Assembly (NCBI RefSeq): GCF_014773365.1
Contig: NZ_JACWUN010000003.1
Coordinates: forward strand, 186,001 to 250,000
Reading direction: 5' to 3'
DNA from: Pelovirga terrestris
GTDB taxonomy: Bacteria; Desulfobacterota; Desulfuromonadia; Desulfuromonadales; Geopsychrobacteraceae
Length of the DNA stretch: 64,000 nucleotides
A program made the position numbers and the translations under genes. How positions within the stretch are numbered: position 1 is the stretch's first letter; every line of letters starts with the position of its first letter. Of the stretch, positions 60,286 to 64,000 are shown piece after piece. The notes under the pieces were generated by a model that was not told the DNA's origin, searched no databases, and saw only the letters and a program-made list of their open reading frames with translations.

Positions 60286-63276
60286 ATGCGTCGTTGGCTT
60301 AAGGGATCTATCGGCAAAAACCTTGCTTTGCTGCTGATCATCGCATTGATTCCCGCCTTCAGCATTCTGCTGTTCAGTGGTGTTGAACAGCGGCAAATCG
60401 CCATTAAGGGGGCTGAAAAAAACGTTCAACTCCTGACCCGCAGTATGGCCCAGACGCAGTTTGATCTGGTCAATACCAGCCGCAGCATCCTTTCCACCCT
60501 GGCGCTACTGCCGGAAATCCAGAACGTTGATCTCGCCGCCGGCGAAAAGATATTTCAATCCTTGATCAAACAGAATCCTGAATTCCAGAATTTTACCCTG
60601 ACCGATTTAAACGGTGAGGTCTTAGCCGCCGCCTTGCCCTTTGAAAACATCAATCTGGCCGATCGCAAACATTTTCGCGAAGCCATTGCCGACAATGATT
60701 TTGCTGTGGGTGAATACATCATCGCCCGAGTTGGCATCATTGAACCCGCCCTGGCATTTGCTTATCCGGTCAGAACTGCCGACGGGGAAGTCCGTGGAGT
60801 ATTAACCGCCGCCGTCAACCTGGCACGTTTTTCCGCACTGCAGGACGTTCCGCAGTTGTCGGAGAAATCCTTTATTGCTGTCACCGATCATCAGGGAATC
60901 CGCCTGTACTATCAACCCAGCCGCCCCGCTACCAACCCGATTGGTCAGCCTATAGCGCAAGAGGCATGGGACAAGTCACGCGCGGCGCGGGAGAATGGGA
61001 TATTCAAAAGTATCGGATCAGATGGTATCCAACGTGTCGTTGCCTTTGAACCGATCAGTCTGAGGCCTGACACGCCCGCCTATGCCTATGTCTGGGCCGG
61101 GATCTCGGAGCAGGAAATTCTCCAATCTGCCAACGCCATTCTGACCCGTAATCTATTGCTGCTGCTGGCGGCCATGATAGCAACCATGATCCTGGCCTGG
61201 CGCATTGGGCGCGCCACCCTGGTCAAACCGATCACAACCCTCGCCAGATTCAGCCGCAACCTGGTTCCAGGAACCCTTCTGGAACGTCCCCGGATTGGGC
61301 TTGTTCCAAAAGAGATCACAACCCTGTCCGATACCCTTTTCGACATGGCAACCAGGATCGAAGTCAATCGTAAAACCTTAAGTGACAGTGAATCGCGCTT
61401 TCGCCTGATCATGGACAGCCTTGATGCCATGGTCTACGTAGCCGACATGCAGACCTACGAAATTCTTTTTATCAACCGCCACGGCAGGAAGATTTTTGGT
61501 GATATCACCGGTCAGATCTGTTGGCAGGCCCTTCAATCCGAGCAATCAGGACCATGCCCTTTTTGCACCAATCATTTATTGATTGACGCACAAGGAAAGC
61601 CAACCGGTATCCACACCTGGGAATTTCATAACACCAGAAACCAGCGTTGGTACTACATCATGGATCGAGCTATCAGTTGGATCGATGGACGGATCGTGCG
61701 CCTGGAGATAGCGACCGATATTACTGACAAAAAAGATAGCGAGCGCGCTCTTGCAGCAGAAAAAGAGCAACTCGCTGTTACCCTTGACAGCATCGGTGAT
61801 GCGGTTATCACCACCGACACCAAGGGTCACGTGGTACGGATGAACCCGATTGCCACAGAACTTACCGGCTGGAACATCAATGAAGCGACCGGTCGGCCCC
61901 TCGCTGAAGTTTTCCATATCATCAATGAGCAAACCGGTGAACTGTGCGAGAGTCCGGTGGAAAAAGTCCTGAGCTCCGGACAGATTGTCGGCCTGGCAAA
62001 TCATACGGCTCTGATATCCCGTGATGGCCAGATGCGCAGCATCGCTGACAGTGGTGCCCCCATCACGACCAACAGCGGCGAAACCATCGGGGTGGTCCTG
62101 GTATTCCGTGATATTACCGACCAATATCGCCTCGAACGTGAACTCGAAAAGGCGCGTAAAATTGAGTCCCTCGGTCTACTCGCCGGGGGTATAGCCCATG
62201 ATTTCAACAACATGCTTTCCGCGATTCTTGGTAATATCGATCTGTCTTTACTGGATTCCAACCTGGCTGAAAAAACCCGTAAACGCCTCGAGGATGCGAC
62301 CAAGGCATCCCTGCGTGCCCGCGACCTGACCAGGCAACTCCTGACGTTCGCCAAGGGGGGGCAACCGATCAGGCAAACCGCCTCGCTGCCTGAGATTATC
62401 AAGGATTCAGCAGAGTTCATTCTCCATGGTGCGGAAGTGTCCTGCTGCTACGATTTCGCCGCTGAACTCCCGCTGGTGGATATCGATACCAATCAGATCA
62501 GCCAGGTGATTCAAAACCTGATCCTTAATGCCGTACAGTCGATGCCTAAAGGTGGGGTTCTTACCCTCTCCTGCGCCGTTGCAGCCGGGGATGAAATAGT
62601 CGACACACCTCTTGATCCCACCAGACCATACGTGCGAGTGACCATCAGCGACCAGGGTGAGGGGATCCCCGCTGACATCATCGACAAGGTCTTTGACCCC
62701 TATTTTTCCACCAAACCCCAGGGCAGCGGCTTGGGGCTATCGATCGTCCACTCGATTATCAGCAAACATGACGGCCATATTCAGGTGGACTCATCACCGG
62801 GGCAAGGAACCACCTTCAGCATGTACCTGCCGGCCTCAGCGAAAAAGCGACAGGAAGTCAACATTCAAGCCGACAAACCTGTGAACAACAGACTACAAGG
62901 CAAAGTGCTGGTGATGGATGATGAGGAATCGGTACGCCATACCATCTGCCTGATGCTCGAGGAATTTGGGTTGGAATCGCTGGCGGCGACCGACGGAGAA
63001 GAGGCCGTTCGTCTGTATCGGGAACATCTGGGCCAAGAACCCCCGATCGGCCTGACCATACTCGACCTCACCGTACCCGGTGGCAAAGGCGGAAAAGAAG
63101 CCGCACAGGAAATTCTCGCCCTTGATGCTGATGCCCGCATTGTGGTGTCAAGCGGCTACTCTCAGGATCCGATTATGGCTAATTATCGAGAACACGGGTT
63201 CTGTGCGGTTCTGGCAAAGCCTTTTGATCTGGATGAACTTGGCAACGTTCTCAACATCGGGTCAACCGCAAGGTAG
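60286..63276 (+). CDS. Hybrid sensor histidine kinase (dCache-HAMP-PAS-PAS-HK-REC)
   Basis: Protein of 996 residues. Membrane segments at ~9-32 and ~285-303 enclose a Cache-type periplasmic sensor (LADRKHFREAIADNDFAVGE). A HAMP linker and two PAS domains follow; the first has a Cys-rich stretch GQICWQAL...GPCPFC that might bind a metal. HisKA has the phospho-His in GGIAHDFNNMLSAILGN; HATPase has DQGEGIP and GSGLGLSIVHSI. A receiver ends the protein (VLVMDDEESVRHT, Asp in LTILDLTVPGG, Lys in VLAKPFDLDE). ATG at 60286 is six bases after GAGAGG. No DNA-binding partner adjoins. Confidence 0.92.
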   Translation: MRRWLKGSIGKNLALLLIIALIPAFSILLFSGVEQRQIAIKGAEKNVQLLTRSMAQTQFDLVNTSRSILSTLALLPEIQNVDLAAGEKIFQSLIKQNPEFQNFTLTDLNGEVLAAALPFENINLADRKHFREAIADNDFAVGEYIIARVGIIEPALAFAYPVRTADGEVRGVLTAAVNLARFSALQDVPQLSEKSFIAVTDHQGIRLYYQPSRPATNPIGQPIAQEAWDKSRAARENGIFKSIGSDGIQRVVAFEPISLRPDTPAYAYVWAGISEQEILQSANAILTRNLLLLLAAMIATMILAWRIGRATLVKPITTLARFSRNLVPGTLLERPRIGLVPKEITTLSDTLFDMATRIEVNRKTLSDSESRFRLIMDSLDAMVYVADMQTYEILFINRHGRKIFGDITGQICWQALQSEQSGPCPFCTNHLLIDAQGKPTGIHTWEFHNTRNQRWYYIMDRAISWIDGRIVRLEIATDITDKKDSERALAAEKEQLAVTLDSIGDAVITTDTKGHVVRMNPIATELTGWNINEATGRPLAEVFHIINEQTGELCESPVEKVLSSGQIVGLANHTALISRDGQMRSIADSGAPITTNSGETIGVVLVFRDITDQYRLERELEKARKIESLGLLAGGIAHDFNNMLSAILGNIDLSLLDSNLAEKTRKRLEDATKASLRARDLTRQLLTFAKGGQPIRQTASLPEIIKDSAEFILHGAEVSCCYDFAAELPLVDIDTNQISQVIQNLILNAVQSMPKGGVLTLSCAVAAGDEIVDTPLDPTRPYVRVTISDQGEGIPADIIDKVFDPYFSTKPQGSGLGLSIVHSIISKHDGHIQVDSSPGQGTTFSMYLPASAKKRQEVNIQADKPVNNRLQGKVLVMDDEESVRHTICLMLEEFGLESLAATDGEEAVRLYREHLGQEPPIGLTILDLTVPGGKGGKEAAQEILALDADARIVVSSGYSQDPIMANYREHGFCAVLAKPFDLDELGNVLNIGSTAR

Positions 63277-63288
63277 CATGCATGTTAC

Positions 63289-64000
63289 TTATTGCTCCCG
63301 GTAATGATCCAGGGAATCAATAAACCGATACAAGGTTGAAAAATACTCCTGCGCGTTGACGAACATGATGTCGTTATGATTACCCTGGGGGAAAATCTTC
63401 AATTCCTTACGCCCAGAAGCCCATTGGTATAAATGTTCAGCGTGGTGAACCCCCACCAGCCCATCATTGCGCGTATGCATCACCAACAGTGGGCCCGGAT
63501 AAGCAGCGATTTTTTGCTGGTGGTTGAGATGGGCATCGACGGCTCGATCAAATTCCGGCAAACTGACTCCCAGTTCCTGTGGATGCACCCGTAACAGCAG
63601 ACGTTCACGCACGTCGGCAATCCCGCTTTCGATTACCAACCCGGCCACACCAGGAAACAGCCGAACCGCCTCAAGGGCAAAGATCGCACCGACACTGCGC
63701 CCGAAGATAAGCAACTGCTCAGGCGGAAGCTGCAAAGCGGCAATAGTTGCCTTGACATCCTCCAGCATTTTACCCAGCTGTGGTTCGCCGGTTGAACTGC
63801 CGTAACCACGGTATTCGGCCAAAAAACAGTTGCACCCAATCTGAGCGATGGCTTCGACAAATCCGTCCAGCCAGTCATCCACAATCTCGCCATTGCCATG
63901 AAAATGGACCAGCGTTTTGGCCTGGGGATCAACTTCATGATAGTAACAGGCGAGCTGTGCCCCTTCGACCTCCACCACAACAGGCTCAGGCAAAAATCCC
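63289..64000 (-). CDS. Alpha/beta hydrolase (partial at the window edge)
   Basis: Cytosolic hydrolase; 234 residues are visible and the frame continues past the end of the window, so the N-terminus is missing. The nucleophile Ser lies in LLIFGRSVGAIFALEA, the acid in MHTRNDGLVGVHHAEH and the His in FPQGNHNDIMF, an order typical of BAAT/ABHD17-like serine hydrolases. HFHGNGEIVDDW gives the oxyanion region. Substrate unknown. Converges on the hybrid kinase with a 12-base gap. Confidence 0.85.
   Translation of the reverse strand, partial: GFLPEPVVVEVEGAQLACYYHEVDPQAKTLVHFHGNGEIVDDWLDGFVEAIAQIGCNCFLAEYRGYGSSTGEPQLGKMLEDVKATIAALQLPPEQLLIFGRSVGAIFALEAVRLFPGVAGLVIESGIADVRERLLLRVHPQELGVSLPEFDRAVDAHLNHQQKIAAYPGPLLVMHTRNDGLVGVHHAEHLYQWASGRKELKIFPQGNHNDIMFVNAQEYFSTLYRFIDSLDHYREQ

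Overview
The window looks like chromosome from an anaerobic to microaerotolerant deltaproteobacterium of the Desulfuromonas/Pelobacter/Geobacter type (Desulfuromonadia). This is inferred from an acetate-type sodium symporter, a fused TRAP-TAXI transporter, a DcuSR-like C4-dicarboxylate system, c-type haem proteins, many two-component sensors and an anaerobic (CbiK/CbiD/CbiG) cobalamin pathway. No rRNA or tRNA gene was recognised. No plasmid or phage core genes are visible.

Layout. 1-7.4 kb: SSS-family symporter, thiol peroxidase and universal stress protein, then a TRAP-TAXI uptake system whose binding protein and permease are separated by a terminator and a dispersed repeat. 7.4-17.2 kb: asnS, a sensor kinase followed by a bacteriohemerythrin, prfC, an LpxL-like acyltransferase, and upp-uraA. 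17.2-21.3 kb: a decayed type I-C CRISPR-Cas locus. The array has three repeats and two spacers. cas2, cas1 and cas4 are intact, but cas3 is cut after its Walker A motif and joined to the last ~43 codons of cas7, so cas5, cas8c and most of cas7 are gone. A four-helix-bundle (S23/IVP-like) gene with palindromic repeats sits inside the locus. 21.5-27.3 kb: a Dcu-type dicarboxylate transporter with its DcuSR-like sensor and regulator, a HAD hydrolase and a DUF1015 protein.

27.5-53.4 kb is a near-complete cobamide factory. A promoter and cobalamin riboswitch precede cbiMNQO (cobalt uptake), then cobT, cbiK, a divergent cobA, cobO, cobU, cobS, cobD-like, cbiB, cbiR, (cbiL on the opposite strand), cbiP, cysG-N-like, cbiA, cbiC and bluB. 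The convergent half is cbiD-E-F-G-H-J. cbiT was not found. Between the halves lies an unrelated module: a sensor kinase with two CXXCH haem motifs, a sigma-54 response regulator, a sigma-54 promoter with upstream palindromes, a six-haem lipoprotein cytochrome, and a 37-codon reading frame with a seventh CXXCH.

53.4-64 kb: a frameshifted gene remnant, a receiver-GGDEF protein, a NudL-type Nudix hydrolase, an EfpL (YeiP-type) EF-P paralogue, a hotdog thioesterase with a small zinc-ribbon protein, a J-domain protein, a LemA/GIDE-domain pair, a large hybrid sensor kinase and a partial alpha/beta hydrolase.

A ~135-155 bp structured repeat occurs four times in intergenic positions (5.9, 12.0, 27.4 and 56.0 kb). 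A fifth element at 41.7 kb has the same end sequence but a different interior. Coordinates use starts chosen from Shine-Dalgarno position and gene overlaps. Family assignments come from motif recognition only; no database search was run.
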